A DNA stretch of 64,000 nt from Arenicellaceae bacterium (GTDB lineage: Bacteria; Pseudomonadota; Gammaproteobacteria; Arenicellales; Arenicellaceae), in NCBI GenBank assembly GCA_029246505.1, contig JAQWNC010000009.1, forward strand, positions 62,001 to 126,000. Direction: 5' to 3'. The position numbers were made by a program, and so were the translations under genes. The notes beneath the pieces are model-generated. The model saw nothing but the letters and a program-made list of their open reading frames with translations, made no database searches and had not been told where the DNA came from. Shown here one piece after another: positions 1 to 8,399 of this stretch (its first letter is position 1; each line of letters starts with the position of its first letter).

Positions 1-199
1 TGTTTTAGCGGTAATCGGATTTGCGATAGGGGCAGACCGATTCGCCGACTATATGGGGTTACTGTTGGGTACTAACAACGGCCCTGATAGTGATCAATCG
101 GGTGGCGGTTTGTTAGCGGGCTTAATTCGACTAATCAGAATCGCGTTGTTCGCAGGTGGTGTTATCGTGTTCATTTACTATCTGGGAGTGCGTGGATAG
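1..199 (+). CDS. C-terminal end of an unknown small membrane protein (partial)
   Basis: An open frame enters from the left edge (first full codon at base 2) and stops with TAG at 197-199, giving about 65 residues. It has two hydrophobic stretches: a short one at the start and one just before the stop rich in Ile, Val, Leu and Gly. A polar Asn/Gly/Asp/Ser linker separates them. This looks like the end of an integral membrane protein with its last helix next to the C-terminus. No family could be recognised from so short a piece. It lies about 80 bases upstream of the next gene on the same strand. Confidence 0.5.
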   Translation, partial: VLAVIGFAIGADRFADYMGLLLGTNNGPDSDQSGGGLLAGLIRLIRIALFAGGVIVFIYYLGVRG

Positions 200-281
200 T
201 AATGGCACAAAATGTTACCAACAATAGGGATATCTGCTGCATAATGCGTCAAAATTGACACATTAAGAATGGGCATAACAA

Positions 282-1580
282 ATGAGTGACAACAAATCAG
301 GCTTGATTGCGGTACTTCTGAAAAAGGCTTCGCAGATAGAAGAGAACGAAATTAAAGCGACCGTTATGTCGTTTTTGTTTGTTTTTATCTTAATGGCGGC
401 ATATTACCCGCTCCGCAACGTTCGGGATGCGATGGCTAGCAACTGGACTGATCCTGAAATTAGTTGGTTGTGGACGCTGAATTTTTTCATCAGCACGCTG
501 ATTGTTGCTATTTACGGCTTTGCTGTTACTCGAATTCCGTTTAAGAAGCTCGTCCCCAGTATTTATCTTTTCTTTGCTGCAAGTTTTGTTGTGTTTTTTG
601 TTGTAACGGTTGGGGAAGAGAGGACGGTCTTTGTTGATAAGGCTTATTACGTCTGGATAAGTGTTTTTGCCTTGCTCCACCTTTCGGTTTTTTGGAGCTT
701 TATGGCTGATATCTACAATAAGAATCAGGCAAGTAGGCTTTTTGGGCTTTTTGCCGGTGCGGCTAGTTTGGGAGCGATTTTTGGCCCATTAATGACTGCG
801 ACTTTGGGTGAAAGCCTTGGAATTGGTGGGCTAATGCTGGTTTCGGCGGTCATGCTGTTAATACCAATTCCGATTATTCTGGTTTTAGATCGGCTCAAAG
901 TTACCGAGCTTGGTAATGCCGCGCACAACCTAGATACCGAACAGGCCAAAATAGGTGGTAATCCACTAAAAGGCTTTTCGGACTTTGTTAAAAACCCCTA
1001 TCTATTGGGTATTGGAGGCTTTTTAGTTCTTTATACCGGTATTGGTACCTTTGTCTATTTCCAGCAAGTTGACCTGTTGAGGGCTATTGAAGACGAGGCC
1101 CGGCGTGCGGCGATATATGGATATCGAGATGTAGCCGTAAATACTCTGACCTACCTGCTTGCCTTCTTTGTTACTGGTCGCTTAGTAACCAAGCTGGGAA
1201 TGCCTTCGGCACTGATGTTAGTGCCTGCGGTACTTATTGTTGGCATGGCTATTCTGGCCTTTACGCCTGTGTTGCTGGCAGCGGTGACTATGCATGTTGT
1301 ATTGCGCGCCGGCAACTACGGTTTGACTCGCCCATCTCGTGAAATGTTATTCACCGTAGTAGATCGTGAAGAGAGATTTAAGGCCAAGCCTGTTATCGAT
1401 ATCGTTGTCTATCGAGGCGGCGATGTAATGATGGGTTGGTTCTATACGCTATTGAGCACTGGCATTGGTTTAGGATTGGCAGCGATTGCTGGTGTTGGTG
1501 TATTGGTCGCAGCGCTCTGGGCTTTTGTTGGATATAAATTGGGTAAGTCTTTCGAAGCTAAAGACGTAGCCGTTAAGTAA
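282..1580 (+). CDS. ATP:ADP antiporter-like (NTT/Npt family) membrane transporter
   Basis: A 432-residue polytopic membrane protein with about twelve hydrophobic segments. The N-terminal half has the YYPLRNVRDAM motif typical of MFS-related carriers annotated as AAA-family ATP:ADP antiporters (NTT/Npt). In obligate intracellular bacteria this family exchanges host ATP for ADP. In free-living gammaproteobacteria the substrate is unknown, so nucleotide exchange is a family label here and not a prediction. The ATG at 282 follows a weak purine-rich stretch. The C-terminus is short and lysine-containing, as expected for a cytoplasmic tail. Its stop is convergent with moaA, about 70 bases away. Confidence 0.75.
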   Translation: MSDNKSGLIAVLLKKASQIEENEIKATVMSFLFVFILMAAYYPLRNVRDAMASNWTDPEISWLWTLNFFISTLIVAIYGFAVTRIPFKKLVPSIYLFFAASFVVFFVVTVGEERTVFVDKAYYVWISVFALLHLSVFWSFMADIYNKNQASRLFGLFAGAASLGAIFGPLMTATLGESLGIGGLMLVSAVMLLIPIPIILVLDRLKVTELGNAAHNLDTEQAKIGGNPLKGFSDFVKNPYLLGIGGFLVLYTGIGTFVYFQQVDLLRAIEDEARRAAIYGYRDVAVNTLTYLLAFFVTGRLVTKLGMPSALMLVPAVLIVGMAILAFTPVLLAAVTMHVVLRAGNYGLTRPSREMLFTVVDREERFKAKPVIDIVVYRGGDVMMGWFYTLLSTGIGLGLAAIAGVGVLVAALWAFVGYKLGKSFEAKDVAVK

Positions 1581-1651
1581 CAAGAATCAGGAGAATAATT
1601 TAACTTCTTGTTTGAATTCTACGGGTTAACTCTCTAGGTTCAATCTCTGCT

Positions 1652-2683
1652 TTAACCGCCGGTCATATTCATAAATCGAATAATGTCGGTTTTATTTGCG
1701 TCGAAATGATGTTTTTCGGGTTTGCGAGTTATTGCATCTCGAATGGCGATTGGTAGATCAACCTCTGCATTGGTGTTATCGCGCACGATTTCTCTTAAAT
1801 CCATAGAGTGTTCGTTGCCGAGGCAGAGTAATAATTTCCCTTCGGATGTTAGTCGTACTCGATTGCAGCGGCTGCAAAAATTATCGGTCATTGGCGAAAT
1901 AAAACCAATTCGGCCGGTGTACCCGCTAACCTTTTGATAGCGCGATGGGCCTTTATTGGATAATTGGTTTGAGTTTAAATCGAGATTGTTTTCTGGTTCG
2001 AAATCAAACTTTTCTGCCAAACGCTGAGCGAGGCTCAGGCTTGCAACCTGTGTATCCTTGCGTTTATGTGAGCTAATCTCGCCCAGAGGCATTTCTTCAA
2101 TAAAGGAAATGTCAAAGCCACGAACTAAGGCAAACTCCGCAAGATCTATTACTTCGTCGTCGTTCACTCCAGCAAGTACGACTACGTTCAATTTAATACG
2201 TTCGAACCCAGCGTTACCCGCTGCTTCTATACCACTTAAAACATCGGCCAGTTGCCCGTGACGAGTAATTTGCTTTACTCGCTTAGCCTGTAGGCTATCC
2301 AGGCTAATGTTGAGCCGTTTAACGCCAGCCTTCGCTAAATCGTTGGCATGCTGATCCAGTAAAACACCGTTAGTGGTCATTACCAGCTCATTCAGCCCAT
2401 CAAGCGATGATAGTTTTTCGCATAGGCCAACGATACCTTTACGAACCATTGGCTCGCCACCCGTCAGTCGAATTTTGTTCACACCCAATCCAACAAATGC
2501 CTTAGCGATAGTTTCTATTTCCTCTAGACTGAGGAGCTGTTCGCGGGGCAAGAAAATCATATCTTCAGCCATGCAATATACACAGCGCAGATTGCAGCGA
2601 TCAGTGACCGAAATTCGCAGGTAGTTTACCGTGCGACCAAAGGGATCGATTAAAGCGGGTTGAGCGGTAAGTTTATGGTTCAT
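1652..2683 (-). CDS. moaA: GTP 3',8-cyclase MoaA
   Basis: Radical-SAM enzyme that, with MoaC, turns GTP into cyclic pyranopterin monophosphate in the first step of molybdenum cofactor synthesis. The N-terminal SAM cluster motif is CNLRCVYC (Cys30, 34, 37), followed by the LTGGEP motif near residue 73. The second, substrate-binding cluster has Cys270, Cys273 and Cys287 in the family's C-x2-C-x13-C spacing. The chain ends in Gly-Gly, the C-terminal tail needed for activity. Length 343 is normal (329 in E. coli). It is the last gene of a minus-strand operon moaD-moaE-moaB-moeA-moaA, 44 bases after moeA. No moaC is present in the operon. Confidence 0.97.
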   Translation of the reverse strand: MNHKLTAQPALIDPFGRTVNYLRISVTDRCNLRCVYCMAEDMIFLPREQLLSLEEIETIAKAFVGLGVNKIRLTGGEPMVRKGIVGLCEKLSSLDGLNELVMTTNGVLLDQHANDLAKAGVKRLNISLDSLQAKRVKQITRHGQLADVLSGIEAAGNAGFERIKLNVVVLAGVNDDEVIDLAEFALVRGFDISFIEEMPLGEISSHKRKDTQVASLSLAQRLAEKFDFEPENNLDLNSNQLSNKGPSRYQKVSGYTGRIGFISPMTDNFCSRCNRVRLTSEGKLLLCLGNEHSMDLREIVRDNTNAEVDLPIAIRDAITRKPEKHHFDANKTDIIRFMNMTGG

Positions 2684-2727
2684 TACTTAATTAATTGATT
2701 TGGCTATATCGAACTATCTATTTCAAA

Positions 2728-3912
2728 CTATTTAAGTAGCGCGGCGAATGATAGAAATTCCAGCGGTTGACCTTTTTTAACAGGTTTGCCGGGTGGTTGT
2801 ATCGCCAAGCCATCTGCCCAGCCTGCAGATGACAATCGCGCGCTGGATTGATTATTAAATAATTTCAGCTGATTGTCCTCTATCTTTACACGTAAATACT
2901 CTTGTCGCATGCCAACCTTGCGATCAAAATTGGCGGCAACACTTATGTTTTGTTCTGCAATGTGCGATCTTCCTTGCGCGGTTCTTAAATACGGACGTGC
3001 CAATATAAGAAAGGTAACCAGGCTGGAAACCGGGTTTCCGGGCAGACCGAATATAGGCATTTTGTTTGCATGCCCAAAAGCGAGGGGTTTCCCAGGCTTT
3101 ATCGCCAATTTCCAAACGTTGAGTTCACCAAGCTCATCGATGGCATTTTTAACATAATCTTCTTCACCTACCGACACACCACCAGTAGTCAATAACACAT
3201 CGCATATGTCACTGGCGTGAGAGATCGCAGCAATTGTTTCGCTATGGCTGTCGCCGATAATTCCGAGATCAATAAATTTCATGCCCATATTTTCGATCAA
3301 GCCTTGTAACAGGTAACGCGAAGAATTATAAATTTTACCGAGATCTAATGGCATGCCTGGTTCCAGTAATTCATCCCCAGTAGACATAACTCCAACGCGA
3401 AGCTTTTTGAATACGGTAATTTGAGCAAGTCCGTGGGTAGCGCAGATGCCTAATAGAAAAGGGTCGAGTCTGGCTCCAGCGGCAACAACTAGATCACCTT
3501 GAGTTACCTCTGAGCCTTGTAGCCGGATATTTTGCCCATCGATGAAGTTGTCCCCTAACACTATTGATTCCTTTGTAGCCGTTACATTTTCCTGAATAAC
3601 GACGCAATCTGCTCCGCGGGGAACAGCTGCTCCAGTAAATATTCGCGCCGCCGAATCCGGGATATGCTGGTTTGGAGCCTGCCCAGCCGGTACCCGTTGT
3701 TTGACCGGCATAGTTCTTGAATCGGGGATTTCGTCAAACTTAACTGCGTATCCGTCCATTGCGCTTTGGTCGAATGGAGGTATGGACAACTGTGCAGTGA
3801 TATCGTTTGTCAATACGCGGCCATTAGCAGATTTTAGAGGTACCTCCTCGGTCTCAACTATGCGTTTCGCATTTGAGAGAATCTGATCCAGTGCTTGTTC
3901 GACACTTAGCAT
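2728..3912 (-). CDS. moeA: Molybdopterin molybdenumtransferase MoeA
   Basis: Inserts molybdate into adenylylated molybdopterin to give active Mo cofactor. Recognisable MoeA landmarks are SAMDGYA near residues 50-56, STGDEL at 177-182, the MPT-binding TTGGVSVGE at 242-250 and FGLPGNPVSS at 288-297. Length 394 fits the family (411 in E. coli). It starts 3 bases after the moaB stop, so the two are probably translationally coupled. It lies in the middle of the Moco operon. Confidence 0.96.
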   Translation of the reverse strand: MLSVEQALDQILSNAKRIVETEEVPLKSANGRVLTNDITAQLSIPPFDQSAMDGYAVKFDEIPDSRTMPVKQRVPAGQAPNQHIPDSAARIFTGAAVPRGADCVVIQENVTATKESIVLGDNFIDGQNIRLQGSEVTQGDLVVAAGARLDPFLLGICATHGLAQITVFKKLRVGVMSTGDELLEPGMPLDLGKIYNSSRYLLQGLIENMGMKFIDLGIIGDSHSETIAAISHASDICDVLLTTGGVSVGEEDYVKNAIDELGELNVWKLAIKPGKPLAFGHANKMPIFGLPGNPVSSLVTFLILARPYLRTAQGRSHIAEQNISVAANFDRKVGMRQEYLRVKIEDNQLKLFNNQSSARLSSAGWADGLAIQPPGKPVKKGQPLEFLSFAALLK

Positions 3913-3915
3913 TTA

Positions 3916-4437
3916 CTATTTTTTAGCAGCTAACGTGTGTGATGTGAAATTACAAGGTTTGTGCCGGCTATCCAGCTGCTCCTGCAGAACCCCTTCCCAA
4001 GCGGTTTTACATGCGCCAGTTGATCCTGGAACACAAAATACCAGTGTGTGATTGGCGATGCCACCAATAGCTCTAGATTGAACCGTTGATGTGCCAATAT
4101 CAGCATAGGAAATTTGCCGAAACAGCTCACCGAACCCGTCGATGTTCACATCAAATAATGGTTGCAGAGCTTCCGGGGTACTATCTCTACCGCTAAATCC
4201 GGTGCCGCCGGTAGTAATTATGCAATGAACCGCAGGGTCAATAATCCAGGCGCTCACCCTCGCTCTTAGAAGGTAAATATCGTCCAACACAATATCTCGA
4301 TCAGTTAGCGTATGCCCGGTCTTGAGCAGGGCACTTTCCAGGTAGTTACCTGACGTATCGTTGTCTCGGGTACGTGTGTCGGATACGGTCAGTACTGCGA
4401 TACCTAGTGGAATGATTGAAGTGGTTTCAGAGGACAT
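3916..4437 (-). CDS. moaB: Molybdenum cofactor biosynthesis protein MoaB
   Basis: A 173-residue MoaB/MogA-family protein, likely the adenylyltransferase that activates molybdopterin with ATP before MoeA acts (the Mog role), or the E. coli MoaB paralogue of uncertain function. The molybdopterin-binding TTGGTG motif is at 75-80, followed by SGRDSTPEA, and the fold start reads AVLTVSDTRT. No separate mogA is seen in the operon, so this gene may supply that activity (inference). It begins 7 bases after the moaE stop. Confidence 0.93.
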   Translation of the reverse strand: MSSETTSIIPLGIAVLTVSDTRTRDNDTSGNYLESALLKTGHTLTDRDIVLDDIYLLRARVSAWIIDPAVHCIITTGGTGFSGRDSTPEALQPLFDVNIDGFGELFRQISYADIGTSTVQSRAIGGIANHTLVFCVPGSTGACKTAWEGVLQEQLDSRHKPCNFTSHTLAAKK

Positions 4438-4444
4438 ATTAATT

Positions 4445-4912
4445 TTACGAGGGTGTAGTCAATTTAGGGTTTTCGTTCCAGCGCGAGGCTCGTTTTATAT
4501 CTGATGGTTTTGAGTCTAGCCATTGTTCTCCGTCGGTGGTAACTTCCTTTTTCCATAAAGTCGCCCTGGTTTTTAGCTGATCCATGAGGTATTCACATGC
4601 AGCGTATGCATCGCTACGATGGGTTGAGCTAATACCCACAAACACAATTTGCTCCGTAGGTTGTAACTCGCCGACACGGTGAATCACTCGTGGTTCATCG
4701 ATATTCCAGCGCTGTGTGGCGGTATCAATGATTTGCTGTATCACGTTCTCAGTCATTCCGGGGTAGTGCTCTAGTAGCATGTGTTTTAGTCCCTGCTCGG
4801 TATCACGCACCAGCCCTACGAATGTGACAATGGCACCGGTATTGCTGGCACTCTCAAGCAGCGCTGCATATTCAGTAGCAATATCAAAATCTTCTTCTTG
4901 AATACTGAGCAC
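4445..4912 (-). CDS. moaE: Molybdopterin synthase catalytic subunit MoaE
   Basis: The large subunit of molybdopterin synthase, which transfers sulfur from the MoaD C-terminal thiocarboxylate to cyclic pyranopterin. Family landmarks are TGAIVTFVGLVRD near the start, the SSTHRSDAYAACEYLMD helix, and the WKKE motif whose lysines (121-122) match the catalytic lysine region. At 155 residues it is close to E. coli MoaE (150). It starts 2 bases after moaD, the classical MoaD-MoaE arrangement. Confidence 0.96.
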   Translation of the reverse strand: MLSIQEEDFDIATEYAALLESASNTGAIVTFVGLVRDTEQGLKHMLLEHYPGMTENVIQQIIDTATQRWNIDEPRVIHRVGELQPTEQIVFVGISSTHRSDAYAACEYLMDQLKTRATLWKKEVTTDGEQWLDSKPSDIKRASRWNENPKLTTPS

Positions 4913-4914
4913 GA

Positions 4915-5163
4915 CTAGCCTCCGGACACCGGTGGAAAGAAAGCTAATTCGTCTCCGTCGTTTATTGTCAGGTTATCATTTGCCAGTGTGTGATTTACTG
5001 CAATCCGTATCGTTGGGTCGTCAAGCGCCGGGTGGGTGGAAACGATCTGCTGGCGCACTGTTTCAAGCAAAGCATCGCCATCTGCGAGATCCAGTTCTGC
5101 TTGTCGTAAGCCGACGACATCAGCGAGGCGGCCAAAGTATAGAATTTTAATACTAATAGTCAT
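4915..5163 (-). CDS. moaD: Molybdopterin synthase sulfur-carrier subunit MoaD
   Basis: A small ubiquitin-fold sulfur carrier of 82 residues ending in the diagnostic FFPPVSGG. The terminal Gly is adenylylated by MoeB and then thiocarboxylated. It opens with a beta-strand of the form IKILYFGRLAD, typical of MoaD. It is the first gene of the minus-strand Moco operon. The 91 bases upstream separate it from a thioesterase gene on the same strand, and the operon promoter may lie there. Confidence 0.95.
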   Translation of the reverse strand: MTISIKILYFGRLADVVGLRQAELDLADGDALLETVRQQIVSTHPALDDPTIRIAVNHTLANDNLTINDGDELAFFPPVSGG

Positions 5164-5254
5164 TTAGTGATCATAACTAAAACCGTAGCAAATGGTTATT
5201 TAACCGCGAGTCTCGTAATACTTGGTTTGCTTTTGTTTGGTTAGACGGTTTAAT

Positions 5255-5695
5255 CTAAAGCGATTCCAAACGTCCGATCTCTTCCGCAACATCATCTGGC
5301 ATATTGCTTTTTCTACCTGTGCTGCTGTTTATTACTACCATTGTAGAGGTGCCTGTTGCGGTTATCAATTCACTATGCTGGCTGATTATGTCGTACTTAA
5401 ATGTTAGCCGGTCTGGTTCAATTGATACTGCTGAAATACCCACTGAAATAGTATCTGGAAACTTTAGCGGGGCTTTGTAACGACAACCCTGGTCTCTAAC
5501 CACTATAGTAAGACTAGCGCTCTTCAAGCGACCCAGAATATCCAACTTTTTAAGGTAAGCCATTCGAGCGTTCTCAAAATAGCGAAAATAGTGAACGTTA
5601 TTAATGTGATTGAACATGTCCATATCGCCCCATTGAAGGGTTTCGGTCCACACTACGGGATAATTTTCCAATAAGTTTTGCATTGAAGTTTTCAT
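5255..5695 (-). CDS. Hotdog-fold acyl-CoA thioesterase (4HBT family)
   Basis: A 146-residue single hotdog-domain protein. The N-terminal WGDMDMFNHINN motif gives the Asp and His-x-Asn-Asn signature of 4-hydroxybenzoyl-CoA thioesterase/YbgC-like enzymes, followed by the long central helix YFRYFENARMAYL. The likely reaction is hydrolysis of an acyl-CoA, substrate unknown. It lies 91 bases upstream of moaD in the same direction, so it could share a transcript with the Moco operon, but no functional link is known. The 200 bases beyond its start form a divergent promoter region shared with pxpA. Confidence 0.85.
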   Translation of the reverse strand: MKTSMQNLLENYPVVWTETLQWGDMDMFNHINNVHYFRYFENARMAYLKKLDILGRLKSASLTIVVRDQGCRYKAPLKFPDTISVGISAVSIEPDRLTFKYDIISQHSELITATGTSTMVVINSSTGRKSNMPDDVAEEIGRLESL

Positions 5696-5897
5696 TTATA
5701 GTAGGGCTGGCATGAGAGTGTAAATCAAAGCCAATTTTTCATCATCTTTTCAATGCAGATAATGCTGTTGGAGACTAATTTTGTGTACCGGTGTCTTTTC
5801 AATAATAGAGAGTTCAATTCGTCTGAGCTGTGTCACGATATGGATGTATACTTTTCTAGCAGGTATCAATTTGAAACTCTTTATAATAGCTTGAGAC

Positions 5898-6638
5898 ATG
5901 AATTTAAATTGTGATCTTGGTGAAGATGTCGATGGGCAAGGGACTGAGCATGATGCACAGCTCATGCCGTTTATTGATCAAGCTAACATAGCTTGCGGAT
6001 TCCATGCTGGCGACGCTTGGGTCGCGAGTAACGTACTGGATATGGCTGCCAAGCATTGCGTTACGATTGGAGCGCATCCATCTTACCCGGATCGCAAAAA
6101 TTTTGGCCGAAAGTCTCTGCAATTAAAGCCGCAGGAGCTTATTGCCAATTTACACTATCAGATTGGTGGCTTGGATGCTTTGGTTAAAGGCAAAGGTTTG
6201 GTGCTCAGTTACGTAAAGCCCCATGGCGCCTTGTATAACGACATGATTATTGATGCAGACTTACGCTATACAGTCATGCAAGCTATAGCTTCATACTCAA
6301 CCGATTTGTCGCTTATGATGCTGAGTACCTCATCTTTTGCGGAACATAAAGTGGAGGCGGATAAGCTTGGTATAAAATTGTTGGCGGAAGCTTTCGCGGA
6401 TAGATGTTACGACGACGATGGCCATTTGCTTAGCCGTGAGCATGCTGCTGCTGTACACGATGAACCTGCGATATTGTCGCAAGTTCGTCAACTTATAGAG
6501 AAAGGGTCTGTGCTGACGCGAAGCGGTACGGAACTTTTCTTAGCTGTAGATTCGATTTGCATGCATGGCGATAACCCAGCGGCTACAAACACCATCGCTC
6601 GTGTAAGCGAAATCGTCCGTAAAGGGCTAGAACAATAG
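5898..6638 (+). CDS. pxpA: 5-oxoprolinase subunit A (LamB/YcsF family)
   Basis: Part of the ATP-dependent prokaryotic 5-oxoprolinase PxpABC, which opens 5-oxo-L-proline, a damage product of glutamine and glutamate, to L-glutamate. The N-terminus NLNCDLGED and the IACGFHAGD and KPHGALYND motifs are family signatures. Length 246 is close to the 244 of the E. coli protein. pxpB starts 10 bases after the stop and pxpC overlaps pxpB, so the three form one operon. The ribosome site before the ATG is weak. Confidence 0.95.
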   Translation: MNLNCDLGEDVDGQGTEHDAQLMPFIDQANIACGFHAGDAWVASNVLDMAAKHCVTIGAHPSYPDRKNFGRKSLQLKPQELIANLHYQIGGLDALVKGKGLVLSYVKPHGALYNDMIIDADLRYTVMQAIASYSTDLSLMMLSTSSFAEHKVEADKLGIKLLAEAFADRCYDDDGHLLSREHAAAVHDEPAILSQVRQLIEKGSVLTRSGTELFLAVDSICMHGDNPAATNTIARVSEIVRKGLEQ

Positions 6639-6648
6639 AGTCAATTAC

Positions 6649-7323
6649 ATGCGTGTAGAAGATACTGGTGAAAACTCTGTTATCGCCTGGTTTGCTGATA
6701 AAGCTTCTGTAGAAGTTAACGAAAGTGTAGTTGCCACCTGCCGGAATCTCGAACAGAGCATGGGGGATACCATAATCGATTTGGTTCCTTCATACGCCTC
6801 TTTGCTTGTAGTTTTTGATCCATTTAAAACGCATCATGCTGAGGTACACGAGTGGTTGTCTGCCGCCTTTGAATCGATTAACCCCACGGAAACCATAACC
6901 AAGGTTATAGAGCTGCCGGTCTTGTATGGCGAAGCTTATGGCCCGGACATCAAACGAATTGCTGACAACGCCGGGATTACTGAGTTTCAGGTGGCGCAGC
7001 TCCACCAGTCAATAGAGTATCGTGTTTATGCGATTGGCTTTGCGCCCGGATTTGCCTATCTTGGTGAGATAGATTTGAAGTTGGCGACGCCAAGATTGGA
7101 GATACCCCGACAAAATGTGCCTAAGGGAGCAGTAGCCATCGCTGATCGACAAACTGCTGTCTACCCGTCGGAATCACCTGGTGGTTGGAATTTGATCGGC
7201 CTATGCCCAACCCGATTAATTGATCCGACGGAAAAGTTACCTATGCCGATAGCGGTCGGTGATTGGGTACGATTTATTGAGATTGATGAGGCGCAGTACC
7301 TCAATTTGGGGGGTGAACTATAA
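6649..7323 (+). CDS. pxpB: 5-oxoprolinase subunit B (allophanate hydrolase subunit 1-like)
   Basis: The PxpB/KipI subunit of 5-oxoprolinase, 224 residues. The GFAPGFAYLG motif, followed by LATPRLEIPR and PGGWNLIG, is characteristic of this cyclophilin-like domain, also seen in urea-carboxylase/allophanate-hydrolase fusions. Its stop overlaps the pxpC start by one base (TAATG), which indicates translational coupling. The Bacillus homologue KipI was first described as a kinase inhibitor, but with pxpA and pxpC adjacent the enzymatic role is far more likely. Confidence 0.94.
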   Translation: MRVEDTGENSVIAWFADKASVEVNESVVATCRNLEQSMGDTIIDLVPSYASLLVVFDPFKTHHAEVHEWLSAAFESINPTETITKVIELPVLYGEAYGPDIKRIADNAGITEFQVAQLHQSIEYRVYAIGFAPGFAYLGEIDLKLATPRLEIPRQNVPKGAVAIADRQTAVYPSESPGGWNLIGLCPTRLIDPTEKLPMPIAVGDWVRFIEIDEAQYLNLGGEL

Positions 7324-8297
7324 TGTTAAAAGTTCTCCCTGGCTTTAAGATAATTCAGGCTGGTCCACAGAGTGTATTGCAAGACGATGGCCGATTTGGA
7401 TATCAGAGATTAGGCTTTGCAAACGGCGGTCCGCTGGATGCCGAGTCTTACTATTGGGCTCAGCGGTTGTGCGGTAACAATACGACAGCAACGGCAATCG
7501 AAATTCTTCTTGGCGGGGTAGTTTTGGAGGCACTCGCAGACACGGTAATTGCTATTACCGGAGCTGAAATGCCGGTTACCATCAATGGTGAAAGAATAAG
7601 TTTATGGCAGTCCCATCGCATTAATACTGGTGACAAATTAGAAGTAGGGTTTACCAGTGTCGGTCTACGGTCGTATTTAGCCGTTTCAGGAGGCTTTAAC
7701 GTGCCTGATATTCTTGGGAGTAGCGCAACGGTAATTCGAGACGAAATTGGAGGTCTCGATGGTAAAGCGCTGCAAGTTGGCCAATTGTTGAATATAAACA
7801 ATCAGCTCAGTCATAAAATATTGATGCTCGCGAAAAGTAGCCGGCCCAAGATCAAGGCAAGCTCTGCGGGTGGTGCTGCAGAAATTGAGTTGCGTTTGTT
7901 GCCTGGGTATCAGTTCGAAAGATTTCCGGAAGAAAAACGCCAGCTGTTTTTTAGTTCAACGTTTAGGGTTAGCAATCGTTGTGATCGCATGGGCTATTGC
8001 TTGAATGGCCCTGACGTATCTTCGGGGGTTTCCAGCTTGCTATCTGAAGGCATTTGCCATGGAGCCGTTCAGGTCCCGCCTGATGGGCAGCCAATAGTAT
8101 TACTTAATGATCGTCAGACAATAGGTGGATATCCTAAATTGGGCTCGGTTGTGTCCTGTGATACCGGGAAGCTGGCGCAATGTGGTCCTGGGTCACGAAT
8201 CCGTTTTAGTAAAATATCGGTGCGGCAAGCGCATTCTGAAATCTTGCTAGCTAGCGAACGACGAGAGCGGACACTGTTAATCAGCTTGAATTCCTAA
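7323..8297 (+). CDS. pxpC: 5-oxoprolinase subunit C (biotin-dependent carboxyltransferase-like)
   Basis: The PxpC/KipA subunit, 324 residues. It begins with the family features GPQSVLQDDGRFGYQRLG and GPLDAESY. The later segment RLLPGYQFERFP and the end motif PILLN-like IVLLNDRQTIGGYPKLG are conserved in allophanate hydrolase subunit 2-type proteins. It works in complex with PxpA and PxpB. The final 25 residues run past the conserved core. About 100 bases follow before the aminotransferase start. Confidence 0.94.
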   Translation: MLKVLPGFKIIQAGPQSVLQDDGRFGYQRLGFANGGPLDAESYYWAQRLCGNNTTATAIEILLGGVVLEALADTVIAITGAEMPVTINGERISLWQSHRINTGDKLEVGFTSVGLRSYLAVSGGFNVPDILGSSATVIRDEIGGLDGKALQVGQLLNINNQLSHKILMLAKSSRPKIKASSAGGAAEIELRLLPGYQFERFPEEKRQLFFSSTFRVSNRCDRMGYCLNGPDVSSGVSSLLSEGICHGAVQVPPDGQPIVLLNDRQTIGGYPKLGSVVSCDTGKLAQCGPGSRIRFSKISVRQAHSEILLASERRERTLLISLNS

Positions 8298-8399
8298 AAC
8301 GACACTGTGCAAGTTCTGCGTATACGGTATTATTCATTTCTGTCACCCCCTTCGTTTTAAAAAAACTTTATTTTTATCTGGTATGTGGAAGCTTTAATA

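Noticed and set aside
1581-1610. Inverted repeat CAAGAA/TTCTTG between the transporter and moaA
   Set aside because: The stem is only six bases and AT-rich with a long loop, too weak to call a terminator.
1722-1937. Open frame on the plus strand inside moaA
   Set aside because: It is antisense to a well-supported conserved gene and has no recognisable protein features.
3930-4130. Open frame on the same strand inside moaB
   Set aside because: It is out of frame with the conserved MoaB coding sequence.
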